Shown here: in pieces, positions 1 through 8,049 of the stretch
Layout: each line of letters starts with the position of its first letter
Position numbering within the stretch: position 1 is the stretch's first letter
DNA from: Sphaerotilus natans
GTDB taxonomy: Bacteria > Pseudomonadota > Gammaproteobacteria > Burkholderiales > Burkholderiaceae_C
Direction: 5' to 3'
NCBI RefSeq assembly: GCF_900156335.1
Contig: NZ_FTMZ01000018.1
Span: forward strand, 1 to 64,000
Length of the DNA: 64,000 nucleotides
The notes under the pieces: generated by a model
What the model was told of the DNA's origin: nothing
Database searches by the model: none
Seen by the model: only the letters and a program-made list of their open reading frames with translations
Translations under genes and position numbers: made by a program

Positions 1-378
1 CACGCCCGCCAGGAGCGCGAGCAGCTCCAGGCCCAGGCCCGCGCCGAGCGCGACCAGGCCCGCGTCGCCATCGACGAGGCCGACACCCGCGCCCGCGACG
101 CCGAGCGCCGCGCCGCCGCCGACATGGACCGCGAGCGCCAGGCCCGCCTGCGCGCCGAGCAGCGCCTGACCGAGCAGACCCGCGACAGCACCGCCCAGCT
201 CGAGCGCGAGCGCGCCCAGGCCCGCGCCGAGCAGCTCGCCCAGCTCGAGCGCCACGCCCGCCTCGAGGCCCGCCTGGCCCAGCTCCAGTCCGAGCGCGAC
301 CGCCTCGAGGCCGAGCGCCTCAGGGCCAGAATGAAAGAACGTCGCGTGCAGCAGCGTTCCCCGTCCTCAAGAAAGTGA
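1..378 (+). CDS. C-terminal part of a coiled-coil protein, possibly KfrA-like (5' end outside window)
   Basis: The frame is open from base 1 and ends at the TGA at 376-378. The first ATG, at 124, is inside the protein, so the true start lies upstream. The 125 visible residues are almost wholly Ala, Arg, Glu, Gln and Leu in a heptad-like pattern without proline until the last residues, which is typical of a long alpha-helical coiled coil. Proteins of the KfrA type (N-terminal DNA-binding domain and long coiled coil, known from plasmids and from phage or defence islands) end this way, but the N-terminal domain is not visible and the assignment is only a suggestion. It lies 95 bp upstream of an XRE-type gene on the same strand. 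Confidence 0.6.
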   Translation, partial: HARQEREQLQAQARAERDQARVAIDEADTRARDAERRAAADMDRERQARLRAEQRLTEQTRDSTAQLERERAQARAEQLAQLERHARLEARLAQLQSERDRLEAERLRARMKERRVQQRSPSSRK

Positions 379-473
379 GTACGAGTTCAAACAGGCACTT
401 TATGCTGTCAATATGATGTCTGGGCAACTTTAATCATTCCGGCCACAGTACGGGCTCCATTGCAGGAGAACCC

Positions 474-1868
474 ATGAGGACAAGGACAGGCAGGCCCACC
501 TTCCAGCTGGACGCGAAACGACTCAAAAGCGTTCGTGAGGAAGCGAAGTTGACGCAGGCGCAGGTGGCCCAGCGCGCGCATGAGCTGCTCAAGAAGCCCC
601 TGGCGACGGCTGACACGGCGACGAAGCACTATCAGAAGATCGAGCGGACCGGTCGCACCAGCCAGGCCATGGCAGACGCCTTGGCCAAGGCGTTGAACAC
701 GACGGTGAACGTGCTGCAAGGCAATGCTCCTGACAAAGGGCCGAGCTTGATCGAAAGCCTGGAGCGCCAGTTTAGACACCAACTGGAAACGGGCGCCAGT
801 CCGGTCTTGCAAGAGGCCTTGGCGCAGGAGGCCCTGGCGCAGCGTGGAGACCCGGATCCGGATCCCGTGCGTACCTTTGCCGAGGAGGTGGCCAAGCGGA
901 TCGAATACATGCAGCTCGGCCCGCCAAGGGACGAACTGGCCCGTCTGGTCGAACTGACCGGCTGGACTGAGGCAGAACTGATGAGGCCCATGAGCATCGA
1001 CGGCCATTGGTTCGTGATGTCCACGATTCACGGCGTGCGCAGGTCGGAAATCGTCCTCGGCGCCGACCATGTGCCGCACTGGATCCAGTATTCGATCCAG
1101 GATGACTGGCCCGACTTCCCCGGAGGATCCATCTGGTCGGACTGCGTCATCACCATGCGCGAGGAATTGCCGTGGCTCCACGTCGAGGTACAGTCCCCGT
1201 CCATCCCGGCCTTGCGCAACACGTTCAGCTTTGTTCGGTGCAGTCCGACCCCGTCGGGTCTTCACTGGACCAATCCGTCGTGGCGCGACCGCTTCTGGCT
1301 GGATGACTCCTTGCGGAAGTGGGCCTTCACCCACGCCAATTTCGTCGTCGGATTCGATGGCCAGAGGGTGCCGAGTGACATGCGCGCTCTTCGCCTGCTC
1401 ATCGAAAGGCCAGACCATGACGATGACGAGCAACTCGCCGTGGTCAAAGGCAACCTGGAAGAACTGTCGGACGACGTTATTGACAACTTCAAAGGTGAAG
1501 GCCAACACGACCTGGTCGTCAGCTGGATCGCCTCTGGGCTCTGGGAGGCAGTGAAGCCGTTGCTCCACGATTGGCCTGCAGACCAGTGGCATGTGAAGTC
1601 AGACACATGCATCGTGGACACATGCATCGTGATCAGCCTCGACGATTCGATCAGGTGGAAAGACTGGTCAGGTCGGGGTGCTCCTCCCCCCAGCGTCGGG
1701 TACCGGCTGCGGCTGGTCGAGCAGCTCGATGATGGCAAGTTCCGGCGCGTGCCCTGGCGGCGATCCAGCGTCGAGTTGATCGCGGAGAGGCTACGGAAAC
1801 GCCTCAGCGAAGAAGCCGAGCGCAATCGCGCATCCAAGGCGCCGCAGGCTGCGCTTCCACCGGCCTAG
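474..1868 (+). CDS. XRE-type helix-turn-helix protein with a large unrecognised C-terminal domain
   Basis: This is a 464-residue protein. Residues about 12-75 read as an XRE/Cro-type helix-turn-helix (LKSVREEAKLTQAQVAQRA, then a recognition-helix region and an LAKALN segment). The remaining ~390 residues match no family I know; they are rich in Trp and acidic residues and end in a basic helix. The ATG at 474 is preceded by a good ribosome binding site (CAGGAGAA, 463-470). Residues DTCIV occur twice in a row because of an exact 15-bp tandem duplication (1602-1631). It lies 89 bp upstream of the viperin gene on the same strand, so it may regulate that gene or act with it (inference). Base composition is visibly less GC-rich than the housekeeping genes of the window. 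Confidence 0.75.
   Translation: MRTRTGRPTFQLDAKRLKSVREEAKLTQAQVAQRAHELLKKPLATADTATKHYQKIERTGRTSQAMADALAKALNTTVNVLQGNAPDKGPSLIESLERQFRHQLETGASPVLQEALAQEALAQRGDPDPDPVRTFAEEVAKRIEYMQLGPPRDELARLVELTGWTEAELMRPMSIDGHWFVMSTIHGVRRSEIVLGADHVPHWIQYSIQDDWPDFPGGSIWSDCVITMREELPWLHVEVQSPSIPALRNTFSFVRCSPTPSGLHWTNPSWRDRFWLDDSLRKWAFTHANFVVGFDGQRVPSDMRALRLLIERPDHDDDEQLAVVKGNLEELSDDVIDNFKGEGQHDLVVSWIASGLWEAVKPLLHDWPADQWHVKSDTCIVDTCIVISLDDSIRWKDWSGRGAPPPSVGYRLRLVEQLDDGKFRRVPWRRSSVELIAERLRKRLSEEAERNRASKAPQAALPPA
1602..1631 (+). repeat. Exact 15-bp tandem duplication inside the XRE-type gene
   Basis: GACACATGCATCGTG occurs twice without a spacer, adding five codons (DTCIV) in frame. It looks like a recent slippage event. 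Confidence 0.9.
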
Positions 1869-1957
1869 CCTCACCGTCTATCTATCCAATTCTTCGAGTC
1901 ATCCGCACGGACGCAGGCCCGTGCTGGCTGAACTCAGCCCATCGATTTGCGATTCAC

Positions 1958-2890
1958 ATGTCGAGACCCGGGTCATCCATGCGCCAAAGCCATGAAAGAA
2001 ACGCCAGCCGCGATGCGCACAGTCCCATCGTCATCAACTGGCATGTGACCGAGAACTGCAATTACCAGTGCGGCTACTGCTACGCCAAATGGTCAGGCCT
2101 GGACCGCAAAGATTTGATCCGCGATCCTGATGCAACAACGGCCTTGCTCCAGTCGCTGCATGCGCACTTCGTATCGGCTGGAGGCGGGCCGAGGCCGCGT
2201 TTGAACTTCGCCGGTGGCGAGCCACTGCTGCATGGCCGTCGTTTGATCTCGGCCATGCGACTCGCACGATCCATCGGGTTCGATGTATCGATCATCACGA
2301 ATGGCAGTCTACTGAACGAGCGCCTGGTGGCCGACCTGGCGCCAGAGCTGTCCTTGTTGGGGCTGAGCATCGACGCCGTGGCGCCCACCCCACTTGCGGC
2401 GATCGGGCGGGAAAACCGACGCGCACGCCAGATTGATCTCGCTGCCTTGGCCGGGCATGTGGACCAAGCCCGGCGCATCAATCCTGCGCTGATGCTGAAG
2501 ATCAACACGGTAGTGTGTTCAGCAAACTGGCAAGAGGACTTGTCGGGTGCGATCAGTGGATTGGCTCCGACGCGGTGGAAGGTGTTGAGGATGCTGCCGG
2601 TCGTCAATCGGAACCTTGAGGTATCCGACATGCAGTTTCGAGCCTTCATCGATCGACACGCTTCGCTGGAGCATGTGATTTCGATCGAAGGCAACGACGA
2701 CATGGTGGGCTCGTACATCATGGTCGACCCGAGCGGGCGCTTCTTCCAGAACCGTGCGGGCGCATCTGGCTATGACTACAGTCCACCGATCCTCGAAGTC
2801 GGGGCCGGAGACGCGTTCGCTCGGATCGGCTGGTCTGCGGTCAAGTTCGCTGGGCGGTACGCGCGCACCTTATCGGTGGTGCCCGCATGA
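1958..2890 (+). CDS. Prokaryotic viperin (radical SAM nucleotide-analogue synthase, antiviral)
   Basis: This 310-residue radical SAM protein has the marks of the viperin (RSAD2) family. They include NWHVTENCNYQCGYCYAKW at about residues 27-45 with the CxxxCxxC cluster motif, FAGGEPLL (the GGE SAM-binding motif), VSIITNGSLL, LSIDA followed by IGRENRR, LKINTVVCSANWQEDL, a TRWKVLR segment and a late SYIMVDPSGRFFQN segment. Each has a clear counterpart in human viperin. Known viperins convert CTP, GTP or UTP to 3'-deoxy-3',4'-didehydro nucleotides that terminate RNA synthesis, and bacterial members protect against phage. The nucleotide kinase gene often found beside bacterial viperins is absent. 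The start is uncertain: neither ATG 1958 nor the in-frame ATG 1979 has a clear ribosome binding site. The C-terminus (FAGRYARTLSVVPA) is shorter than usual after the conserved region. GC content is lower than in the neighbours, suggesting transfer. Confidence 0.88.
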   Translation: MSRPGSSMRQSHERNASRDAHSPIVINWHVTENCNYQCGYCYAKWSGLDRKDLIRDPDATTALLQSLHAHFVSAGGGPRPRLNFAGGEPLLHGRRLISAMRLARSIGFDVSIITNGSLLNERLVADLAPELSLLGLSIDAVAPTPLAAIGRENRRARQIDLAALAGHVDQARRINPALMLKINTVVCSANWQEDLSGAISGLAPTRWKVLRMLPVVNRNLEVSDMQFRAFIDRHASLEHVISIEGNDDMVGSYIMVDPSGRFFQNRAGASGYDYSPPILEVGAGDAFARIGWSAVKFAGRYARTLSVVPA

Positions 2891-2924
2891 GGTATGCCCT
2901 TCTTCGCCGCCCCCCGTCACCCCC

Positions 2925-3040
2925 CAATGCAGCCTCACCCCCCGTGCCGCCGCGCAGCGCGCACGGCGGCTCGGCGCAGTCGATCAGGGCCTCGGCGCGC
3001 TCGAGCGCGCGGGCGGCGTGGCGGCTTCAGCGGTGCGGCG
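2925..3040 (-). pseudogene. Remnant of an Rrf2-family regulator, copy A (with internal deletion)
   Basis: Read on the minus strand this gives RHAARALERAEALIDCAEPP followed by CALRGG, then a jump to TGGEAA. It is nearly identical to copy B at 8701-8912 but lacks about 110 bp covering the middle of the Rrf2 C-terminal part. No start or HTH region is present. It abuts the hairpin repeats that follow, as copy B does. Confidence 0.65.
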
Positions 3041-3170
3041 GGGGCCCTCGCATCCGCGAGGGTGACGGGGCTTTGCGTGGGCCCTCGCCTTCGCGAGGGT
3101 GACGGAAAAGCTTCGTCATCCCCGCGCCCCCTTCCGTCATCCCCGCGCAGGCGGGGACCCACGCAGGCCA
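3041..3170. repeat. Hairpin (REP-like) repeat cluster 1
   Basis: There are two forward units (hairpins CCCTCGCATCCGCGAGGG and CCCTCGCCTTCGCGAGGG, each ending GTGACGG), then a partial and one full reverse unit (CCGTCATCC leading to the hairpin CCCCGCGCAGGCGGGG, then ACCCACGCAG). Forward and reverse units are diverged versions of one sequence in opposite orientations. The cluster fills the gap between the viperin gene and the 3' end of the first TPR gene and may act as its terminator. Confidence 0.85.
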
Positions 3171-3182
3171 CCCGCCCGCCCG

Positions 3183-5780
3183 CTACGGCGTCATCTCCTT
3201 CAACACCTGGCGCCACAGATCCGGCCACGTCTGCTGGTCCGGCGGCAGCTGCCCGCGCTCCTGCAGCCCCTCCAGCACCGCCAGCCCTCGCTCCAGCAGT
3301 GCCCGCCGCTCGGCCTTCGGCAGCGCCGGCGTGTCGAGCTGCGACAGCTGCCAGCAGGACCCCGCCAGGCCCATCTGCCCCACAGCATTGTCGGGGTCGC
3401 GCTCGACCATCCGGCGCGCGACCTCCAGGCTCGCCTGGTAGCTCTTGAGCGCCCCGCCCAGGTCGCCCTGCGCCTGCTGCACTTCGCCCATATTCAAGTG
3501 ACTGACCCAGAGACCGGACTGCCCCAGGAGACTGCCGAGGTCGAGCTCGACCAGTCGGCGCGCGGCCTCCAGGCCCGCCTGGTAGCTCTGGAGCGCCCCG
3601 CCCAGGTCGCCCTGCGCGCTCTGCACATCGCCGATCTTGTTGTGGCTGGCCAAGAGATTGCGCTGCCACTCGGCATTGCCGGGGTCGCGCTCGACCAGCT
3701 GGCGCCGGATCTCCAGGCTTGCCTGGTAGCTCTTGAGCGCGCCGGCCAGGTCGCCCTGCGCCTTCTGCACGTCGCCGATCCGTTGGTGGCTGACCGAAAG
3801 ATCGCGCTGCCACTGGGCCTTGCCGGGATCGAGCTCGGCCAGCCAGCGCCGGCCCTCCTGGCTCGTCTGGTAGCTCTGGAGCGCCCCGCTCAGGTCACCT
3901 TTCGCTCTCTGCTCGTCACCGATCCGTTCGTGCTGGGCGGCGATGCTGCTCTTGCTCTGGGGATGGTCGGGGTCGATCTCGGTCATCCAGCGCCGGCTCT
4001 CCTGGCCCGCCTGGTCGCTCTTGAGCGCCCCGTCCAGGTCGCCCTGCGCCTTCTGCACGTCGCGGATCCGCTCGTGGCTGGCCGCGACACTGTACCGCCA
4101 ACCCGTCTCGCCGGGTTCGCGCTCGGCGAGCGCGCGCACGATCTCCAGGCCCGCTTGGTAGCTCTGGAGCGCGCCAGCCAGGTCGCCTTGCGCCTTCTGC
4201 ACGTCGCCGATCCGGTCGTGCTGGCTCGCGATCATACTCTTGGTGTTGGGGTCGAGCTCGGGGAGCCCGCGCCGGACCTCCAGGCCCGCCTGGTAGCTCT
4301 TGAGCGCCCCGGCCAGGTCGCCCTGCGCCTTGTGCACGTCGCCGATCTTGTTGTGGCTGACCGAGAGATTCTTCTGCCACAGGATCTCGCCGGGATCGCG
4401 CTCGGCCAGCAGGCGTGTGATCTCCAGCAAGGTCTGATAGCTCTTGAGCGCGCCGGCCAGGTCGCCCTGCGCCCTGTGCATGTCGCCGACCGAGATGTGG
4501 TTGAACGAGAGCTCGTTCTGCCACTTGGTGTTGCCGGGATCGCGCTCGACCAGCCGGCGCATGATCTCCTGGCTCGTCTGGTGGTTCTTGAGCGCGCCGG
4601 CCAGGTCGCCACGGGCGCCATCGTGCAGCCTGAGGCCGATATTCTCGTGGCTGACCGAGAGCGCGTGCTGCCACTGGGCGTTGCCGGGGTCGCGCTCGAC
4701 GAGCCGGCGCGCGATCTCCAGGTGCGCCTGGTAGCTCTTGAGCGCCTTGCCCTGGTCGTCCAGCAGGCCATGGCCTTCGGCAATCTTGTCGTGGCTGACC
4801 AGGAGCGCGTTCTGCCACTCGGCGTTGCCGGGGTCGCGCTCGACGAGCCGGCGCACGATCTCCAGGCTCGCCTGGTAGCTCTTGAGCGCCCGGCTCCACA
4901 TCATCAGTGCGCTCTGCGCGTCGCCGGTCCGGATGTGGCTGACCGACAGCGCATGCAACCACGTCGGATCCTCGGGCACCTCCACCAGCCGCCCTTGCGC
5001 GGCCCGCTGCGCCCGCTGAAACGCCTCCAGCGCCCGCGCGCTGCGTCCATCGGCCAGCGCCGCGTCACCCGCCTCGATCAGCCACCAGAACGTTTCCGGC
5101 TCGACATCATCCGCCCGCTCCTCGAACGCCTCGACCAGCAGCCACACGCCCTTGTCCGGGTCCAGCCGCGTCAGCGCCAGGCTGGCCTGCGAGGCCAGCA
5201 CGCTGGCCGCCAGCCGGCGGGAGGCGCGGAGCTGCGCCTTCAGCGGCCGGGCGTCCGCCCGCGCGATCTGCAGCGCCTCGCCCAGCAGCGTGTCCACCTC
5301 GTCGAAGCGCCCTGCCCACCGCGCCGCCTGCGCCTGCGTCACCCGCGCCTGGATCGGCGCCGACGTCACCGGGATCGCCGCCAGCCGCGTCTCCAGCGCC
5401 AGGTGGCTCCGCAGGATCTCGCCCAGCTGCTGCTTCAGCCTGTTCGGCGGCACCTTTCGGCGCGTCAGCGTCTCCATGAACTGCCGCACCGAGCCTTCCG
5501 TGTACGCCGCGCGCTGCGCCTGCTGGTTCAGCTCGGCCACGAACCTGCGCAGCAGCTCGTCTCGCTGCGGGCCCTGCGCCTTCAGCAGCGTCTGCACCTG
5601 CTGCGCGCTGATGCGGTGGTCGTCGATCGTGCCCCCGCTCATCGGGCCGACGGCGACCTGGTTCGATCCCGCCACGCTCGTCTGCGTCTGCGTCTGCGTC
5701 TGCGCGCCGACCGAGCCCGCGCTGGCCAGCGCCGCCAGCAGCAACAGCGGCACCGCCCTCCAGGACGAGGCGCGCGTCAT
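3183..5780 (-). CDS. Exported TPR protein with 11 near-identical 48-residue units (TPR paralogue 1)
   Basis: This is an 865-residue protein. Residues 1-26 form a signal peptide (RAVPLLLLAALASAGSVGAQ), followed by a QTQTQTQT stretch. Residues about 30-300 are an alpha-helical region of unknown function. From about residue 300 there are 11 units of about 48 residues built on GDVQKAQGDLAGALKSYQ, then LEIRRRLVERDPGNAEWQ. The end (SQLDTPALP, then PPDQQTWPDLWRQVLKEMTP) is shared with the two paralogues downstream. TPR arrays are protein-binding scaffolds, and the signal peptide places this one in the periplasm or outside; its partner is unknown. The nearly uniform units point to recent expansion or gene conversion. 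Long open frames on the opposite strand are by-products of the repeated GC-rich codons. Confidence 0.85.
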   Translation of the reverse strand: MTRASSWRAVPLLLLAALASAGSVGAQTQTQTQTSVAGSNQVAVGPMSGGTIDDHRISAQQVQTLLKAQGPQRDELLRRFVAELNQQAQRAAYTEGSVRQFMETLTRRKVPPNRLKQQLGEILRSHLALETRLAAIPVTSAPIQARVTQAQAARWAGRFDEVDTLLGEALQIARADARPLKAQLRASRRLAASVLASQASLALTRLDPDKGVWLLVEAFEERADDVEPETFWWLIEAGDAALADGRSARALEAFQRAQRAAQGRLVEVPEDPTWLHALSVSHIRTGDAQSALMMWSRALKSYQASLEIVRRLVERDPGNAEWQNALLVSHDKIAEGHGLLDDQGKALKSYQAHLEIARRLVERDPGNAQWQHALSVSHENIGLRLHDGARGDLAGALKNHQTSQEIMRRLVERDPGNTKWQNELSFNHISVGDMHRAQGDLAGALKSYQTLLEITRLLAERDPGEILWQKNLSVSHNKIGDVHKAQGDLAGALKSYQAGLEVRRGLPELDPNTKSMIASQHDRIGDVQKAQGDLAGALQSYQAGLEIVRALAEREPGETGWRYSVAASHERIRDVQKAQGDLDGALKSDQAGQESRRWMTEIDPDHPQSKSSIAAQHERIGDEQRAKGDLSGALQSYQTSQEGRRWLAELDPGKAQWQRDLSVSHQRIGDVQKAQGDLAGALKSYQASLEIRRQLVERDPGNAEWQRNLLASHNKIGDVQSAQGDLGGALQSYQAGLEAARRLVELDLGSLLGQSGLWVSHLNMGEVQQAQGDLGGALKSYQASLEVARRMVERDPDNAVGQMGLAGSCWQLSQLDTPALPKAERRALLERGLAVLEGLQERGQLPPDQQTWPDLWRQVLKEMTP
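5679..5702. repeat. Hexanucleotide repeat (CGTCTG)4 in TPR gene 1
   Basis: Four exact copies of CGTCTG encode the QT repeats just after the predicted signal peptidase site. Copy-number change would alter the length of the mature N-terminus without shifting the frame. Confidence 0.85.
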
Positions 5781-5797
5781 GGCCGGGCCCCGCTGCT

Positions 5798-5815
5798 GTC
5801 GTTGTCGTTGTCGTT
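5798..5815. repeat. Hexanucleotide repeat (GTCGTT)3 upstream of TPR gene 1
   Basis: Three exact copies lie 18-35 bp upstream of the ATG (minus strand), in the leader. Copy-number change would alter spacing between any promoter and the start codon. Confidence 0.75.
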
Positions 5816-5834
5816 GATCGTTGCACCGCTCATC

Positions 5835-6080
5835 TTCACGCCCTTTTCGTCATCCCCGCACCCTCTTCCGTCATCCCCGCGCAGGCGGGGACCCACGCAG
5901 GGCACTGCGGTTGTTCATCGTGGGCCCTCGCATTCGCGAGGGTGACGGGCTTTGCGTGGGCCCTCGCCTTCGCGAGGGTGACGGGCTTTGCGTGGGCCCT
6001 CGCCTTCGCGAGGGTGACGGCGCCGTCATCCCCGCACCCTCTTCCGTCATCCCCGCGCAGGCGGGGACCCACGCAGGCAG
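5835..6080. repeat. Hairpin (REP-like) repeat cluster 2
   Basis: The 312-bp gap between TPR genes 1 and 2 consists mainly of these units: partial and full reverse units, a full reverse unit at about 5868-5900, forward units at about 5920-5947, 5952-5982 and 5988-6020, then a partial and a full reverse unit (about 6045-6078). Reverse unit, ~18-bp spacer (TGCGGTTGTTCATCG at its end) and forward unit form an ~80-bp palindrome with ends CCGTCA and TGACGG. Confidence 0.88.
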
Positions 6081-6092
6081 CCCGCTCGCCCG

Positions 6093-7772
6093 CTACGCCC
6101 CCATCTCCTTCAACGCCTGGCGAAACAGATCCGGCCATGTCTGCTTGTCCGGCGTCAGCAGCCTGCGCTGCTGCAGCCCCTCCAGCGCCGCCAGCCCGCG
6201 CTTCAGCAGCGCCCGCCGCTCAGCCCTCGGCAGCGCTGGCGTGTCGAGCTGCGACAGCTTCCAGCAGGACACCGCCAGGTCGGTTTGCCACTGAGCATGG
6301 CTGGGGTCGCGCTCGACCAGCCGGCGCCGAATCTCCAGGCCCACCCGGTAGCTCTTGAGCGCCCCGCCCTGGTCGCCCTGCGCGTGCAGCACATCGCCGA
6401 TCTTGTTGTGGTGGGTCGAGAAATCGCCCTGCCACTCGGCCTGGCCGGGGTCGCGCTCGGTGAGCCGGCGCGCGATCTCCAGGCCTGCCCGGTAGCTCTT
6501 GAGCGCCCCGCCCAGGTCGCCCTGCGCCTTCTGCACGTCGCCGACCAGGCCGTGGCTGGCCGAGAGATTGCGCTGCCACTCCGCATGGCCGGGATCGCGC
6601 TCGACCAGCCGGCGCCGGATCTCCAGGCCCGCCTGGTAGCTCTGGAGCGCCCCGTCCAGGTCGCCCTGCGCGCTCTGCGTGTCGCCGATCAGATCGTGGC
6701 TGACCGAGAGATCGCGCTGCCACTCGGCGTTGTCGGGATCGCGCTCGACCAGCCGGCGCGCGATCTCCAGGCCCGCCTGGTAGCTCTGGAGCGCCCCGGC
6801 CAGGTCGCCCTGCGCCTTCTGCACGTCACCGATCCGGTCGTGGCTGATCGAGAGCTCGCTCAGCCACCGGGCGTTGCCGGAGTCGCGCTCGGTGAGCCGG
6901 CGCCGGCTCTCCAGGCTGGCCTGGTAGCTCTTGAGCGCCCCGCCCAGATCGCCCTGCGTGCGCAGCACGTTGCCGATCAGGTCGTGACTGCGCGAGAAAT
7001 CGTGCAGCCACTGGGCCTGGCCGGGTTCAAGCTCGACCAGCTGGCGCCGGATCTCCTGGCCCGCCCGGAAGTTCTTGAGCGCCCCGGCCAGATTGCCCTG
7101 CGCGCGCAGCACGTCGCCGATCAGGTCGTGGCTGATCGAGAGATCGCGCTGCCACTGGGTATTGCCGGGGTCGCGCTCGACCAGCCGGCGCCGGATCTCC
7201 AGGCTCACCTGGTAGCTCTTGAGCGCGCCGGCCAGCTTGCCCTGCGCGCCCTGCACGTCGCCGACCAGGCTGTGGCTGATCGAGAGCTCGCGCTGCCACC
7301 GGGCATTGCCGGGGTCGCGCTCGACCAGCCGGCGCCGGATCTCCAGGCTCGCCTGGTAGCTCTTGAGCGCGCCGGCCAGGTCGCCCTGCGCCTTGTGCAC
7401 GTCGCCGATCCGGTCGTGGCTGATCGAGAGATCGCGTTGCCACTCGGCGTTGCCTGGGTCGCGCCTGGCGAGCCGGCGCGCGATCTCCATGCCCGCCTGG
7501 TAGCTCTTGAGCGCCCCGGCCAGGTCGCCCTGTGCAAGCTGCTCGTCACCGATCCGGTCGTGGCTGGCCGAGAGATCGTGCAGCGTCTGCTCCCCGGCAT
7601 GGCCCGACCCCGATCCGTCCGGCTGCGCCGCGGCCTGCCCCGCGCTGGCCAGCGCCGCCAGCAGCGCCCCCGTGATCAGCACCCAGCGCGGCAGCCCCGC
7701 TGCGGACTGCGCTGGACTCGGCACCGGCGCTGTTGGCGCGGCTGTGCCTTGGCGTGGCTTGGTCATGGCCAA
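6093..7772 (-). CDS. Exported TPR protein with 9 units (TPR paralogue 2)
   Basis: This is a 559-residue protein from the TTG at 7772, or 557 from the ATG at 7766. A GGGAG seven bases before the TTG makes TTG plausible; spacing to the ATG is 13. A hydrophobic segment at about residues 28-48 (WVLITGALLAALASAGQAAAQ) serves as signal peptide or anchor. Nine 48-residue TPR units built on QGDLAGALKSYQ fill most of the rest. The C-terminal ~60 residues (SQLDTPALPRAERRALLKRG and on) match paralogues 1 and 3. It probably works in the same cell-envelope role as paralogue 1; no enzyme domain is visible. The upstream 78 bp is identical to that of paralogue 3. Confidence 0.85.
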   Translation of the reverse strand: MAMTKPRQGTAAPTAPVPSPAQSAAGLPRWVLITGALLAALASAGQAAAQPDGSGSGHAGEQTLHDLSASHDRIGDEQLAQGDLAGALKSYQAGMEIARRLARRDPGNAEWQRDLSISHDRIGDVHKAQGDLAGALKSYQASLEIRRRLVERDPGNARWQRELSISHSLVGDVQGAQGKLAGALKSYQVSLEIRRRLVERDPGNTQWQRDLSISHDLIGDVLRAQGNLAGALKNFRAGQEIRRQLVELEPGQAQWLHDFSRSHDLIGNVLRTQGDLGGALKSYQASLESRRRLTERDSGNARWLSELSISHDRIGDVQKAQGDLAGALQSYQAGLEIARRLVERDPDNAEWQRDLSVSHDLIGDTQSAQGDLDGALQSYQAGLEIRRRLVERDPGHAEWQRNLSASHGLVGDVQKAQGDLGGALKSYRAGLEIARRLTERDPGQAEWQGDFSTHHNKIGDVLHAQGDQGGALKSYRVGLEIRRRLVERDPSHAQWQTDLAVSCWKLSQLDTPALPRAERRALLKRGLAALEGLQQRRLLTPDKQTWPDLFRQALKEMGA

Positions 7773-7844
7773 TCGGGTACTCCCATCGTTTGCAAGCCAC
7801 TCTACCGACGAGCCCCCCGGGAAAATGTAAAAAATCGCCAGAGG
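7767..7844. repeat. 78-bp exact direct repeat, copy 1 (leader of TPR gene 2)
   Basis: This stretch is identical to 10820-10897. It covers the 5' leader, the ribosome binding site region and the TTG codon of TPR genes 2 and 3. Identity over non-coding bases shows a recent segmental duplication. Confidence 0.9.
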
Positions 7845-7859
7845 CTTTTTTCCGTCGTC

Positions 7860-7975
7860 CCCGCCCCCTTGCCGTCATCCCCGCGCAGGCGGGGACCCAC
7901 GCAGGGCACGGCGGGCGGTGATCGTGGGCCCTCGCCTTCGCGAGGGTGACGGGCTTTGCGGGGGCCCGGGAGTGA
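7860..7975. repeat. Hairpin (REP-like) repeat cluster 3
   Basis: One reverse unit (about 7872-7904), a spacer ending GGTGATCG, one forward unit (about 7923-7951) and a decayed forward unit lie between TPR gene 2 and the toxin gene. Confidence 0.85.
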
Positions 7976-7986
7976 CAGCGCCAATG

Positions 7987-8022
7987 AAAACGCCCTTGCG
8001 GCGCGTGCAGCAAGGGCGTTTT
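7987..8022 (-). terminator. Rho-independent terminator of the yefM-yoeB operon
   Basis: A 13-bp perfect stem (AAAACGCCCTTGC with GCAAGGGCGTTTT) and a 10-nt loop lie 28 bp beyond the toxin stop codon. On the minus strand the stem ends in TTTT. The flanking A and T tracts make it potentially bidirectional. Confidence 0.85.
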
Positions 8023-8049
8023 CTGAAGGATGAGGATGCGCGTGAAAGA

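Noticed and set aside
2754-3065. A possible frameshift at the 3' end of the viperin gene that would extend the protein.
   Set aside because: The other frame does not show the conserved viperin C-terminal residues; the gene probably ends at 2890.
3099-5945. A 948-codon open frame on the plus strand opposite TPR gene 1 (and a similar 554-codon one at 6285-7949).
   Set aside because: It is the mirror of a repeated GC-rich coding unit; the minus-strand frame has a signal peptide and a recognisable TPR pattern, the plus-strand one has neither.
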